This document shows, piece by piece, positions 1 through 12,407 of a stretch of DNA of 64,000 bases (within the stretch, counting starts at the first letter, position 1; every line of letters starts with the position of its first letter). The stretch spans positions 15,773,001 to 15,837,000 of the forward strand of contig NW_026262690.1 of NCBI RefSeq assembly GCF_021869535.1, written 5' to 3'. A program made the translations under genes and the position numbers. The notes beneath the pieces were generated by a model. That model did no database searches, was not told where the DNA came from, and was given only the letters and a program-made list of their open reading frames with translations. Origin of the DNA: Mytilus californianus. Lineage: Eukaryota; Mollusca; Bivalvia; Mytilida; Mytilidae.

Positions 1-242
1 ACATTTCACAATTTTAATTTTTTTATGTAACAGTATATACCTCCATTTTGTTAAATTTTATTAAAAAAAAACCAGCTATATATGCAACTTATTCCATATA
101 TTTGTTTCAGTTTTATTTTCAATATTTTAATTTTTAGATTATTTTCCTTTTTATTCCGTTTCATTTCAATCAAATTTTTGTCTCGCCTGATTTTTATTGT
201 CTATTTGATTTTTGTTGTTTTGTTTCGAAGAATAGATATTGT

Positions 243-571
243 CTAAAGTGTAAGTCTTACAGGAAGACAACCACCATTGTATTTATTGTAGGAAGACATA
301 CACCAGTGTAAGCCTCCCAGGAAGACAACCACCAGTGTAAGTATTCCTGGATGACAAACAACAGTATGAGTATTCCAGGAAGCCACCCGCCAGTGTACGT
401 ATTCCAGGAAGACACCCACCAGTGTAAGTAATCCAGGAAGACACCCACCAGTGTAAGTATTCCAAGAAGACAACCACCAGTGTAAGTATTCCAGGAAGAC
501 ACCCACCAGTATAAGTATTCCAGGAAGACACCCACTAGTGTAAGTATTCCAGGAAGACAGCCACCAACCAA
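243..571. repeat. 30-bp minisatellite
   Basis: About ten or eleven tandem copies of a ~30-bp unit whose core reads GTAAGTATTCCAGGAAGACA. Copies differ by a few substitutions, and TATTCCAGGAAGAC is the best conserved part. The unit length is divisible by three, so all three minus-strand frames stay open and give repetitive pseudo-peptides. I do not regard these as genes. Confidence 0.93.
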
Positions 572-2180
572 ACAAATGCTACCCTAGGAATCAAAGTAAC
601 AAAGCAATGAATAAAATCGAAATTTACAAAGAACTTTAATAATATAAAATATCTACTAAAAATGTTATAAAAGAAAATCCAAAAATGCATCACACATATT
701 TAAAAGGGATAAGTGATTCTGTGTAGGAGGCTTTTATGCAAGGGATTTTTTTTTTATCAAGGGGACACTTGCCAGCATTTTTTACTGCTTTTCGGTTGTT
801 TAATGTGTACAGTATATATATGTAAATTATGTTGCTTATTTTACCACAATCAATATGTGAAAAATAATAAACTATTTTCTTATCTTTAGCATTTGAATTT
901 AAGAGTATATGCTTCAAGTTTTCGATTCTTTATGACGTAAATCATACATGTAACAATTACATTGTTTTCCTTTTACTGAGTTCAATTTCTGAAACGGACA
1001 AAAAAAATCATTTAATTCTATGTCACTTGTGTTCTATTTGAACCGAATAATTTCCAATTCTTTTAATATAAACATTATAAAAACGATAATATTTTGATGG
1101 ATATTGTGCTGACATAAACAATTTAATTGTTTTGAAAGCATATTATATTTTAGGATGCAATGGTTTTATATTCATGTTATTGATCCTTCTCTATATATTA
1201 GTTTCCAATTAATCTTGCTAAATCATTTTTGTTTATTGATTGTGAAGTAATAATTATTTTAATGGCTTAATATTTATCATTCCAATCATCCCACTAATCT
1301 AAATAGCAATGAACCCAAAAAAACATTAGGAAAAAGGGGAAAACAAGACACAAGAGCTTTTAGTAAGTAGGAATATACGTATTATCTATTAAAAGAATAT
1401 GAATTAAACATGAATGGATGCACTTACTTGCAGACTAATCATTCTAAGATTATAATTGCTAGTTTATGGCCACGAACTTTTGAGCTGATAATGATATCGG
1501 CGAAAATATAAAACGTGATTATTACTCTTAGTTTAAAATTTTACTCTTTTCTATATAAGAACATAAACCGTAGCAATGAATACGTAATGATGTAACTTAC
1601 TTGTTATATTTTCCAATCCTTAACTTTACTTCAAGGTAATAGTACATACAAGCGTCATACTATTTAGGTTTTGAGGTGAGTAAAATTCGTTATTTTTCAG
1701 AAGGAAGGAAACTTTTTTAGTTATTTTTTGTATTTCTAGCTATCTACATCGAAATTAATCTTTTTGTTTATAAAAAAAGTTAGAACTTGGTTTTATCCTT
1801 CGCTTTTCTTTTAAAAGTATCACTGTTGTATATAAGGATCATATAATTTAATGTTTACTGTCAATAACATAAGTCACAAAAATACTTTCTAAGATATATA
1901 GCAGATACAAATAATGTTCTTAAAATAAGTAATATTATCTTACCTCCTATACGTTTCTAGGAATATGATTGGTTAAAAGCGTCCGCGTGGAGACCGTGTT
2001 TATTCCATATTAGGTTAGTAGGGCGGCGGGGCTTATTTCAATACACGGTTAGTAGTGGAGTTACGACTTTTACACTATTTGATTATTTAAATGTATTGAA
2101 AGTTCTGTTTAATATTGTTATACCAAGGTTGTTCATATTATATTGTTATTGTTGACATTATTTTTTTTATGCAGACTAAT
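572..2180. other. Gene-free AT-rich stretch
   Basis: Nothing recognisable as coding, RNA or repeat was found here. Short open frames are AT-rich and lack family resemblance. The stretch lies downstream of the 3' end of DEG/ENaC gene A. Confidence 0.5.
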
Positions 2181-2187
2181 GGAAGAA

Positions 2188-2236
2188 GTTCTTCAAATAA
2201 GAAGATGTGGTATGATTGTAAATGAGACAACTCTAG
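2188..2236 (-). repeat. Fragment of common mussel repeat
   Basis: The stretch AAGAAGATGTGGTATGA followed by GAGACAACTCT is the reverse complement of the 3' terminus of a very abundant mussel retroelement family. Fuller copies lie at about 6448, 12408, 22240 and 45265. It is cut off next to the palindrome at 2250. Confidence 0.7.
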
Positions 2237-2249
2237 TCTGAATAAATTC

Positions 2250-2344
2250 GTTACATAGTGTGCTAGTGACCTAATACGATATATACGGGATGGAATTTAC
2301 TGACCCCGTTTATATCGTATTATGTCACTAACACACTATGTAAC
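2250..2344. repeat. Long palindrome (hairpin element)
   Basis: Two arms of about 40 bp (2250-2289 and 2304-2344) are inverted copies with three mismatches around a 14-base loop. The outer ends read GTTACATAGTGTG and CACACTATGTAAC. It may be a tiny foldback or MITE-like element. No clear target-site duplication was seen. Confidence 0.9.
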
Positions 2345-2547
2345 TAATAGTATTAGAATAAATAAACTTGATATAAAATATTTATATAATCCAAATGCTC
2401 ACTATTAAGTTCAATCCCTATTGCATAATTGTGCAGGGAGAAAAAGCCAGGACATGGCATACTTCTGCAATTATTGGTACATCGTATAAAGATGGGTATT
2501 TCAACAACAAAAGTGACAATATCTGATTTCAATATTGTTAATAGAGT

Positions 2548-2720
2548 TCAGTATTTGGTCGGTTTAAATCTTTCCACAGGTGTTTTGCTTTGATCATCGC
2601 TTCCTTTTTTCTTGACCCGATGTATGAAAGACCAAATAAGAAATATGATAAACTCCAAAAGTTCGGTAATGGTCAAAATACTGGCTCATAGAAACAGTCC
2701 TAGTTGTCCTCCTAGGTTTG
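2548..2720 (-). CDS. DEG/ENaC gene A exon 7 (TM2, with nonsense codon)
   Basis: Acceptor ctttttgcag. It encodes NLGGQLGLFL, then TGA at 2688-2686, then ASILTITELLEFIIFL and a basic tail ending in a second TGA at 2550-2548. In the family, the position of the first TGA is the Gly of the G-x-S selectivity filter. A single G-to-T change in GGA explains it. Truncation at codon 417 of 463 removes the pore and TM2. Confidence 0.85.
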
Positions 2721-3416
2721 CTGCAAAAAGCAAAAATCTAATGTAAACCAACTTAATTTGAATTGATAATACTATATCATGTATATATAATTTCGGATCC
2801 AAACATGGTGGAAACAAGTTTTGTAGGTAGACTTATAGTCTTCGAGGGTATCATCTGTTTTGAATCCTCTGTTTTGACTTCGATAACGATTTTTGACTTT
2901 TTGAAAAATTCAGATTTTGTTCATTTCCAAAAAAAATAAATAGTTTGCAACTTCCATTTATGAGTGTTTTTTTTATGATTCACAAATGGTCATGTTTGGT
3001 ACCTACCAATAAACTCATACGTCTTGTTATGCCTAAAAAATCTTTGAGTGTTCATGTAAAAACAGTACAGCAAAAATGGAGGTACAACCCGCACTACTCA
3101 CTCTAGGAGAGCATCCGAATTAAACCCCAGATTGTGTTGTTTTCATGTTGCTCAGTGACTATCGTTCTGAATAGTGTTTTATGGACTTTTTTTTTATCTT
3201 TTTGTCCTGTCGGTCATACTGCTGTAGGTCTTCGGTGCAATTTCTTTTGCCCTTGACATCTTTTTATTTACCGTGCACATTTCATTTCTTGTTTTACATA
3301 ATGTTTTGTGTTCAAATTTCCGTTGTTTCATTTTCACGTGTCGCATGCACGGAAAGCAATGTCATAGTGTTTTGTTTTAAAAACTGAGATGGTTTGAAGA
3401 ATGTCATGGACCTTAC

Positions 3417-3511
3417 CAAATATGTCTCCAGCATTTTCATATTTCGCAACCTGTTCAGTCATCGTGATAGACAAATCTTTGAAATAAATCCGGATGAGTG
3501 CAAAATTTGTC
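3417..3511 (-). CDS. DEG/ENaC gene A exon 6 (pre-TM2)
   Basis: A 95-bp exon with acceptor cctttcag and donor TTTG|GTAAGG. It encodes IYFKDLSITMTEQVAKYEN, the palm strand leading to TM2. The corresponding exon of gene B at 63499-63405 has the same length and phases and a clearly related product. Confidence 0.87.
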
Positions 3512-3561
3512 CTGAAAGGAAAATCAATAGAACACAAATATGAATATGTTATATATATATA

Positions 3562-3783
3562 TGAATGGTCATCGAAGTGACTACACCTGCAAGCCCGACC
3601 TCCCCGTAATTCGTCATTTGAGATCACCTGGGCACGCCCAAGCTGATCTAAAAACCTTACCATCACTATCATAGACCACAACGAGGGTTGGTCAAGGGCC
3701 GGCAGACTTGCTCAGGAAAGTTTTTGGATAAGAAAGTTAAGGACAGTTTCCGCAGAGGGCATTAATGAAAAAAACATAGAATG
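3562..3783 (+). mobile_element. Penelope-like element 3' fragment (GIY-YIG C-terminus)
   Basis: Encodes MNGHRSDYTCKPDLPV and then RSPGHAQADLK. After a one-base frameshift the sequence continues with DHNEGWS and FWIRKLRTVSAEGINEKN before a stop. It is the C-terminal part of the GIY-YIG endonuclease of a Penelope-like retroelement, the same family as the copy at 54.1-55.0 kb. It lies antisense in the intron between exons 6 and 5 of gene A, about 50 bp upstream of the exon-6 acceptor. Confidence 0.85.
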
Positions 3784-5170
3784 AGTCCCTACCATCACTT
3801 GGTTCATGTAACTCAGGCTTCAGTACAGGACTCTTACAGTTTTAAGGAATTCATGCCTTCTCCAAACCATCAATATTGAGCGTAATGTCTACAATGTGTA
3901 GATGCGCTCTTTGACTTTGGAATTTTCAAAATGGCTGCCGTTACCCTGGCAATGGGGGAACGAGGGTGCCATATATATGTATGTATTCTATTCATAGAAA
4001 ATATGCGGATTTTACCTACGGGACCTTCAAAACGCATAAGTCGAAGGGAAACTTACAACCCAAAGCTGAAAACGAAAGACAACGAAAGGACAAACAAGTC
4101 CACAATACAACATTAAAACAATACAAATCCATCAGAAGTCCGATAAACGTCACTTAACTTTAAAATATACAAATAATGCTGTGAATGGTCCTTATCATGA
4201 ATAACTAGAGAACAACCAAACTTTTAGAGAATGGAAGAAAACTTTCGACAACGTGTTATTGTAATGTTTTAAATTACATCAACAAAGATGACCAAATATC
4301 TGATTTATATACAATATTCGGACACTGTCAGAAAAGTATTAACTTTTTTGTATGAAGCTTATAAACTGGGTTGGGGTGAGGCTTACCGAGCCCTTTAACA
4401 AATTCGTGCCGAATACAAAACTGTTGATATTTTTCTGTCATTGACCTAATATTGCTTTATACTGTAGCAAAATATTGCTAACATTTTGTTTATGAAAATG
4501 TTAACACAAAAAAAAACGTACCTCAGATTGTGAAGAAAAGTAACGTGACATGCAATCGGCATTGCACGAAATATCCAGTTGTTTCTATATATGGTTTATA
4601 AAGATTTAACATGAAGTGTACACTAGCTGCAGTATAAAGTGTATTTGACTTACATTAATTTAAAACATATAATGAATAAAAAAATACATTTCAAATATAC
4701 GTTTCTTTCATCAAACAAATGTTTGCTCTTTATTACATAACCTTGTAATTTACATATATGTACATGTATCAATGTTACTTTTGTTATTTATTGTAATAAC
4801 AGTGCAGAAATAATACTAAAATAAATGGAAATATTATATGGAGCTTACAGTTTCAGAATAGATTTCACTCATAAGAATTTAAATTATAATTTGGACTGAA
4901 TTTTAGAGACACATTTAATATTTGCATGCCTCTTTTCTCCATATTTCATGACAAATTAATGCTAAAGTTGCCACGGATACCAACAAAAAATATCTTAACA
5001 CTTGTACTATTGGAAATCTATCTAAGACACAAATTACATATATATAAACATGTATGTCACAAACAGTTATCTTGATATGTCACGAAGCCAGGAAAACAGG
5101 ATGGTAAGAAATTATGACAGTAAATTTTAAGTCCATTTCCTAAATGTGGAGTGCTACCTTCATTTAGTTG
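3784..5170. other. Intronic DNA, no gene seen
   Basis: The first 250 bases are probably the rest of the Penelope 3' tail. A following stretch (about 3995-4125) resembles generic mussel repeat. Beyond that I see only AT-rich intron of gene A. Confidence 0.4.
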
Positions 5171-5251
5171 TGTAACTAAGGTAATGAATTATGTGATTTT
5201 CTGTATTGAACAGTTTTGATATTATAAGAAAAGTGGTTTGTAAATATATAC

Positions 5252-5408
5252 CTGACAAACCATTCGGGGTAACCAGTTATTTCAGAAATTTGTGACACAA
5301 AGAATTCGGATGGATATGTTCCAGTTGAGAATGAAAAGTCATATGCTGTATACTGACATGCTTGGGGGCAGTCGCATGTCTCCTTATGGTATGTTATCAG
5401 TAGGTGCC
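5252..5408 (-). CDS. DEG/ENaC gene A exon 5 (CDCPQAC region)
   Basis: The acceptor is preceded by a T-rich tract ending in ttttttcag, and the donor is AG|GTATAT at 5251. It encodes TCDCPQACQYTAYDFSFS and GTYPSEF, the conserved Cys-Cys-Tyr-Ser-x-Pro block of the palm domain. Phases 1 and 2 match the flanking exons. Confidence 0.87.
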
Positions 5409-5619
5409 CTGAAAAAAGGGTTGATTCAGTTATACTTAATATGATAAACAACAGTTAGCTGCAATGATAAGTATATTAATAGTATACTATGAAACGCTTA
5501 CACTGATTAGTTATCATTAATATTTCCCCTTTCTAGTATAATTAACTTCTAGTTCTGTTCTATAAATTGTAGTTTGTATCACTGGTGTGTTTACCGCATA
5601 TTCTTTTATTCAATTATAT

Positions 5620-6250
5620 TTGTTATTTAAGGGGAATATCTCATTTGAAGAGTCGATTAAGGCAATATTGACTTGTTTGTAAATTTTTCTTTCGGGTCAT
5701 TTTTGTTATTAAAAATTTCTATTATTCTTTTCAAAAATAAATAGCAATAACATATTTTCTTCGATAAAAACGGTCATTTAGGGGAAATAACTCGTATTGG
5801 GAGTCAACTGACGATTTTGGTCATGTAGATATTGTCTTGCTTATCATTATATAAAGTTTCTCTCTTTTAGTTTTCAAGATAGCATGCAAAATTATAAAAA
5901 AAAGACGCCAGACAGTTTTGTGTTAATAGACAGTAGGTAGATATCAGCACTCTGAACATTTTTGTCATTGACAGGTTTCTCTATCTATAGTGATTTTCAA
6001 GATATTAGACAAGACTTGCATTTAACCGCTATGGTATATATTAAGTTTATTATGCCGTGTTGTTTGGCACGCAGGATCATCAGACAAAGATATACCCCAA
6101 TGATAATTGTTTGGTTCCAATTCGCATAGTAGTTTCAGAAAAGAAGATTTTTGTAAAAGTTAATAGAAGACGACGATGACGGACGCCAAATGATGGGTAA
6201 AGCTCACTTTACCCATCGGGTCAGGTGGAAGGGTCAGGTGAGCTAAATAT
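5620..6250 (+). repeat. Bivalve interspersed repeat
   Basis: Contains two diverged segments with GGGGAATATCTC / GGGGAAATAACTC followed by a phrase on a -GTC(A/G)A- theme. It ends in GACGACGATGACGGACGCCAAATGATG and a short hairpin (AAGCTCACTTTACCC and GGTGAGCTAAA). I recognise this terminal motif from dispersed bivalve repeats, but its class is not clear. It lies in the intron between exons 5 and 4 of gene A. Confidence 0.6.
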
Positions 6251-6339
6251 GAATAAGTTAATTCTAGTGCATGACATACATAGAAACTCGATGATACACA
6301 TACATGGGTGATAAAAACAAAAGCATAGGATTTACTTAC

Positions 6340-6396
6340 AAAATGTTGGATTTGAGCACGTCTGGTAATCGTAGTAGGAACAATACGGGCCACTTC
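6340..6396 (-). CDS. DEG/ENaC gene A exon 4 (57 bp)
   Basis: A short exon with acceptor ttttacag at 6397 and donor GTAAGT at 6339. It encodes SGPYCSYYDYQTCSNPTF, continuing the Cys-rich region. Both phases (1 and 1) match the neighbouring exons. Confidence 0.82.
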
Positions 6397-6447
6397 CTGT
6401 AAAATTGAAAAAAAAATAACAGTGTTGATCTGAAAGAGCGTTTATAT

Positions 6448-6740
6448 AGATATAAGAAGATGTGGTATGAGTGCCAATGAGACAACTCTCCATCCAAGTC
6501 ACAATTTGTAAAAGTAAACCATTATAGGTCAAAAGTACGGCCTTAAACACGGAGCCTTGGCTCACACCGAACAGCAAGATATAAAGGGCCCCAAAAATGA
6601 CTAGTGTAAAACCATTCGAACCGGAAACCAACGGTCTAATCTATATAAAAACCAAAGAAACGAGAAACACTTATGAACCACATCAACAAACGACAACCAC
6701 TGAACATCAGGTTCATGACTTAGGACAGGTGCAAACAAAT
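6448..6740 (-). mobile_element. 3'-UTR copy of abundant mussel Penelope-like family
   Basis: Starts with AGAAGATGTGGTATGAGTGC and runs through CAACTCTCCATCC to the GACAACCACTGAACATCAGG region. This is the 3' untranslated tail of the family seen with coding sequence at 12408-14000 and 22240-23360, here heavily 5'-truncated. It sits about 50 bp upstream of exon 4 of gene A. Confidence 0.75.
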
Positions 6741-7149
6741 GCAGCGGTTATTTTTTTAGTTTGCTTATAAGATATCCTATCAGATTCATTACAGTTGTAT
6801 TCTTGTTTACAAAATACACATTTAATATAAATAAAATTATACCGCATCGACGAATTCATGATCATCGAGTATAATAGAATTGAACAGTTTTGAAAAAAAT
6901 AAAGTAATTTCTTGGTAAAATCTTTAACTTGCTTGGGAAACATAGTACAACTAAACATCAATTGTTGTATTAAAGACATTATTTGAATGATTTCGATAAA
7001 GAACATATAATATCACTATCGTTGACTACTTTGTTGCAATAATTTAAAAAAAAAATACTTGAACACAAAGTAATGACTTTTTACACGAGATCCGAATTTA
7101 GTTAATCCTAGCTACGTCATACATTAACGTAGAAAAGCAGTAGAGCGAT

Positions 7150-7725
7150 TTTAAATTCGATAATAATAATAATAATAATAATATCTTTATTTAGAGAGAG
7201 TAACTCATTTGGATTACACCAATTTTCAATAAGGCTCTCTTAATACAATAATAATTACATTAAAAATAAACAATACATATTCAATAATATTGATAAATAA
7301 AGATGTAATACAATTTAAATACAATAAACAATTATTATATATGGCATTACAGTACAAATATCATGGTAATGTTAAAAGTACATAGATTTGTAGTTATGTT
7401 TAAATACTAATACTGTGTTTGATTTTTTAATTGAATTAGGAAGAGCATTCCATACTTTTGGTCCATTGTACGAGAAACTAGACTTATACAACTCTGTATT
7501 TGGTTTTGGAATTATAAAATTATCTGAGGACGAAAATCTCGTATTGTATTTTTGGTTAGCAGAAGCTGATAAAATAAGACTGGACATATATTCTGGACCT
7601 AAGCCATGTTTTGCCTTATACATTAGTAATGATTTATGATAATGTATTCTTAGTGTAATCGGCACAATGTTACATTCGTGAAATAATTCGCTTGAAGGTT
7701 TGGTGTAATCATGTTCGTCTAAAGA
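7150..7725 (-). mobile_element. LINE 3' end with (ATT)n tail
   Basis: The minus strand encodes a typical non-LTR RT C-terminus: PITLRIHYHKSLLMYKAKHGLGPEY, then SFSYNGPKVWNALPNSIK and a final FKHNYKSMYF. The element ends in an AAT/ATT microsatellite at 7160-7182, as CR1/L2/Jockey-like LINEs often do. It is 5'-truncated and lies in intron 3 of gene A. Confidence 0.82.
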
Positions 7726-7849
7726 TACAACTGAATATCATACATTTCCAGATCTAATATCACACATTAGTACCAAAACTGGGTAATGTTTTGAGTAAAC
7801 TTGATAAAAATCAAAGGAATTGAAAATCGCTTACACGAATTACCCGACA

Positions 7850-9430
7850 TTAAAAACTTTCATGAACAAGTATCACCTCAATCATTCATACAAAAACAAG
7901 GGAACAACTTACAACTAATTCTTGTTAATGGAGATACAAAATTCAAGGAGAAAATTTTGGAAAAGCTTTAGATAGCGATAAAAAAATTAGGGTAGTATTT
8001 TGTGACATAAGTAAAGTTTTTGATCGTGTCTGGCATAAAGGACTGCTATTCAACAAACGGGCATATCGGGTTCTTTATCAAAGTGGTTTGAAAATTTTCT
8101 GATAAATAGAGTCCAGCGGGTGATAATTAATGGTTCAAGTTCTCAATGGCTACCTGTAAATGCAGGCGTCCAACTGGGGTCCATTCTGGGTCCTCTCCTT
8201 TTTATATTTATAAATTGTCGAATACATTCAAGCTCAAATTAAACTATTTGCAGATGCTTTATCATATATCATGTTTGAATATCCAACAGAAGCAGCTACA
8301 ATTTTGATTAATGATTATATAAAATTTATAATTGGTAAAAGAAATGGCTAGTGAATTTCAATGCCCAACAGACTAAAAGTATGATAATTTCAAAAAAACT
8401 AAATAGACCCTACCATCCTTCATTAAAAATGAATATCCAAGAGCTACAAATAGTAAATAAACACAAACATTAAGTGTCATGTTCTCCAGCAACGGATCCT
8501 GGAATGACCCTGTTGAATATATATATTTTCTATATCTTACAAAAGAATAAATATAATGATGAAAATGAAAAAAAGAAAAAGAAAAAATTCTTTATAGGTT
8601 TACAATTGAAAAAAATTACATATCAATTGTTCGCCCTGTTCTCGATTATGCAGATTAAGACTCTCAAAATCAGAATTTTATTACTAAAGTTGAAAATATC
8701 TAGCTTGATGCGGCGCGTATCGTTACGGGGGTACTAAACTTACCAGTATTAATAATTTATATGCGGAAACTCGATGGGAAAAATAATCTGATAAACGATG
8801 CAATCATAGATTAATTCTTTTTCACAAAATGTTGAATAATAAAACTCCAGAGTATTCAAGAGACTTAATGCCTGATTCGGTGGGGAAGTAGACATGACCA
8901 TTATACAAGACAAAGAAATAATATTACACAAGTCAACACGACCCGTTTATATTCTGAATATTTTATCCAGGCAACAACAACACTATGGAACACACTCAAC
9001 TTAAACATAAGAAAATGCGAATCTCTACTATTATTCAAAAACAAATTCGCACCCCAAAATAGTAAGGTCCCAATGTATTACTATGCAGGATGTCGTCTTG
9101 ATCAAATTCTTCAAGCTCGCTTAAGAATGGATTCAAGTTCATTGAATTCTCATCTATTCCTTCGTAATTTAGTAGACTCCCTAAACTGCCGTTGTGGTGA
9201 TTTCGAAACAAATTATCACTTCCTGTTATCTTGTCCATATACACTGATTTAAGGCATGAACTATTAGCTTCTGTTTCAGTTCTTCCTGTCAAGTTGACAC
9301 AAAATTTTGCCTTTTGGCTCAACGGTACTCTCAGACGAGCAAAAAAGTCATATATTTAGTTTGGTGCAGAAATACATTATCAAAAGCAAACGTTTTAACC
9401 CTTGATGTAACTGCTTCATCATCAGATAAA
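7850..9430 (+). mobile_element. Degenerate Jockey/CR1-like LINE
   Basis: The reverse transcriptase palm is visible as VVFCDISKVFDRVWHKGLL, then SKWFENFLINRVQRVIINGSSSQWLPV and LGSILGPLLF. The ADD box is damaged. Further on, at about 9080-9240, LQARLRMDSSSLNSHL and CRCGDFETNYHFLLSCPY form the usual C-terminal Cys/His knuckle. Several frameshifts and stops show it is dead. It lies in intron 3 of gene A on the opposite strand. Confidence 0.83.
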
Positions 9431-9439
9431 AAAAACCCA

Positions 9440-11400
9440 AGCATTTCACACTGTATACATTACAAAAATTCATGTTTATTCTTAATTTTTTTCTATATTG
9501 TATTTTTCACCTTTTTCATATTCATATATCTATTGCAAAGCAGGTCAATATTTATATTTATGTATTGCTCAATAAGTGTATCTTTTGTGTACTAGGAGAC
9601 ATATTTGTAAAAGCAAATTTGCTTGTTTCTGAATCCTTAATATTTATTTCAATTGTATTATATCGTTATATGATAGTTTCTCCTCAGATTTCAATTGAAA
9701 TGTCCGAAAAAATAGTTCTGAGAGGTTGTATTTGACATTAATTCATCTTCAAATGTATATTTCGTTAATGCAATATGATAATACCGATATTCATAAACCA
9801 CGTTAACAATCATCCTTAGCTGCACTCGAAAGTGTGTACTAAAAATCGAATCGAGGACACGTAAATTGGATAGGCATATCTTATTATCAATATTCAAACT
9901 ATAAAAAGTTGAAGATTCATGAATCATTGAAATTAGATGAACGAATTTCGCTAAATTAATTGTTGATTTTGTCTCGTTCGTCGTATAATGAACTTATTAA
10001 CTCTTTACTTTCTCCGTCATGTCCGTTTAGAATGTGGATGGTATAGCAGATGCCTCTTATATGAAAAACATCTACGCTCTATCTTAGATAAAGAACCATA
10101 GTAACAACGCATTGTAGGGCTCTTAGGTGTTTTTTACAAGACAAAATTTCTGCCCTACCTGCAGTCCGGAATTGCGCCTACCTGTCCAATATATAGATTC
10201 ACATTGCAGAACTTAGCTATCGGACTCGTATTTGCCCTGACAAAGAATGTTTCATACTGAACGCTAAGAAAACAAACAAATGAATTGAGAGTGAAGTTCT
10301 TTTCTTTAGAATCTGCTTTTGGTATGGTTGATTTGGCTTCCATGTAGGTTTAGTCTCTTGATCTTGCCTAATTATTTCATAGCATTTATTATATGAAGAG
10401 TTAAAATGAATATGTAGTACCGAACACGTTGTATGCATGTTTATACGAATTAACATCGGTGTTAGCTTTTTAAATTCTTCGAAGTCGGAAATTCGACCTC
10501 GCTTACAGTAGCTGGTCTTCACATGTGAAAAGAATATTGGATCGTTCCAACCTATATTTGTTTAGAGGTGAAACCAAAGAATTCAGACATCAAACAGTAT
10601 AAAAAGTTATTTCAACTTCATTTCAGATTGTTATAATGTATATATAGTGTTTTGGTGGGTTTTTGTTTAAAATATTAAGATGATACCAAAAAGACAATCA
10701 AAATGAAAAGTCACAAATGTACAGACTACCCTACAGCAATGGTACTCCGGAAAGGTATTAACTTTCTGTGCCACAATAAGTGTTAAAGTCGCATACGGTG
10801 AAAATTTAATATGTAGTATAAAACAGGACATTAACTTCACTTTCGACGACCAATTGAGTATACTAATGGACGTCCGTGGGACTGATATTCCGTGACGGTT
10901 AGCCTAACATCGAGTGTTTGTGTACATTTAGAAGAGATAACCAAAACCATCAAGCACCCTTAGTTAAGTAACTGATTGGAATAACTTCATGCCATTTTAT
11001 GGGTCTTAGAAAAATTCGTTGTACAGAAAATTAATATTTAAATACTAGAATAGGACATAATAAAAGCTTCCTGAATGAAGGGGGAATTTTATCATCACTT
11101 GACTTGATCTCTTGCTGTTTCTCCATGGATGTGTAAATGCCAGTGTTTCTTAATTGACAACCTAAGCATTCTATTTCAAAGTTATGTTAATATGATAAAG
11201 CTTACTTTTATAAGATTTATCTTCGAAATGAACAGTTGACTTTTGGATGTTTTTTGCTGTTCTGTTTAGGTCCTATTGGTTTTGGTACAAAACGTTTTAA
11301 ATTTTCGACTTCCTGTATTTTCAATCTCGAGGGTACTTGACCAAATATACTTAATTCCACAAATATGTAAAAACATCGGTATCCTACAAACTTGTTATGT
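9440..11400. other. Intronic DNA, nothing recognised
   Basis: Intron 3 of gene A. Minus-strand open frames at 9691-9927 and 10155-10522 have no motif that I recognise and no convincing splice sites. No repeat structure was seen. Confidence 0.45.
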
Positions 11401-11414
11401 TAGGTTATTCTTAC

Positions 11415-11607
11415 CTTTTGACAAAAAATCTGTGCAGCCACATTTATTCTGAATTATTTCATTCCAGCATGCCTGATAACAACTAGAGGAGCTGTAATCG
11501 GGTTTGTTCACACAGGTATTGTTTCCAAAAGCTGTATATGGGGCAGGTAAAAACTTATACTTAAAATAAAGAAAATTCTTTAAAATTACCTCGCGTATAA
11601 TTCTAGA
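11415..11607 (-). CDS. DEG/ENaC gene A exon 3 (PAPY and Cys-rich thumb)
   Basis: Encodes the LPAPYTAFGNNTC region followed by SCYQACWNEIIQNKCGC, a hallmark of DEG/ENaC ectodomains. The donor is AAAAG|GTAAGA at 11414, phase 1. The 5' boundary is set at the ctag before TCTAGA because an in-frame TAG lies immediately upstream. It is less certain than the other borders. Confidence 0.8.
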
Positions 11608-11749
11608 CTAGATTTTCAATATAGAAATAAGGACATGTTGCATTGCCGAAGTATCCTCCTTACAGATTTTCCTTCTTAAACTTTGGTATAAATACTGATT
11701 CATCCTTTCCTAGATATCGACACATGTGAACGACTTTAAACTATATTCT

Positions 11750-12200
11750 ATGACAAACGTGTTGATTTCAAATTAATTTTGTCATATTCTCATTTCTCAG
11801 CAGTAGCATGCCTTCTGTCCCTTCGTATGGCGTATGCATATCTCAATCAATACGTTACACTCGTGCATGTTCACACTATTCAGACTTCAATATCAGGAGT
11901 GTGCTCTTGACACAAAAACTGTTCCAATAGAGTTATACTACATAACCTTTATGATTACCATCACGAATTGGTAGACCGATACATCTTATTTGTCTCACTA
12001 ACATTTTTTCGAGGTCTTAGGTCTTTAGATACCAGAATAGTCGTCTGATCTGTAAATTTACCGATTGTGACATTTTGTTTGAATGTGGATTGGCATGGCA
12101 GTGAAGCAAGAATAGTAGGAGAAGCTTATCCTATCGAAGTACCTGTCCCTTTTGAAGTTCATGCAATTCCCTTAGTTTTTGTTTGTTACCTTGATTTGTA
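11750..12200 (+). mobile_element. Penelope-like C-terminal fragment
   Basis: Encodes PSYGVCISQSIRYTRACSHY, then SDFNIRSVLLTQKL, followed by broken remnants such as HHELVDRYI. This is the region after the palm in the mussel RT family that also lies at 13.3 kb and 14.5 kb. It is decayed, lacks the catalytic box, and lies in the intron between exons 2 and 3 of gene A. Confidence 0.7.
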
Positions 12201-12407
12201 TCTTCTTAATGCAAGTATGAGATTGAATATCCGTTCCAGTTACGACAACTATTCTATACCCTTTATTCCGTCAAAAACAGATACTGTCATATTTTGTTTC
12301 AGTGGAAATAATATTTATTCCATTTGAAACTTATTTAATGAATGAACTTCTATTCTATGAATGTATGACTGTCAATATGAAAACTAACAATAAAGGATGC
12401 AAATAAC

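Noticed and set aside
243-575. Three overlapping minus-strand open frames with WNTYTGGCLPG-type peptides
   Set aside because: They are by-products of a 30-bp minisatellite, open in all frames because the unit is divisible by three.
3181-3387. 68-residue plus-strand frame
   Set aside because: Phe/Cys-rich chance frame with no motif, overlapping the intron antisense to gene A.
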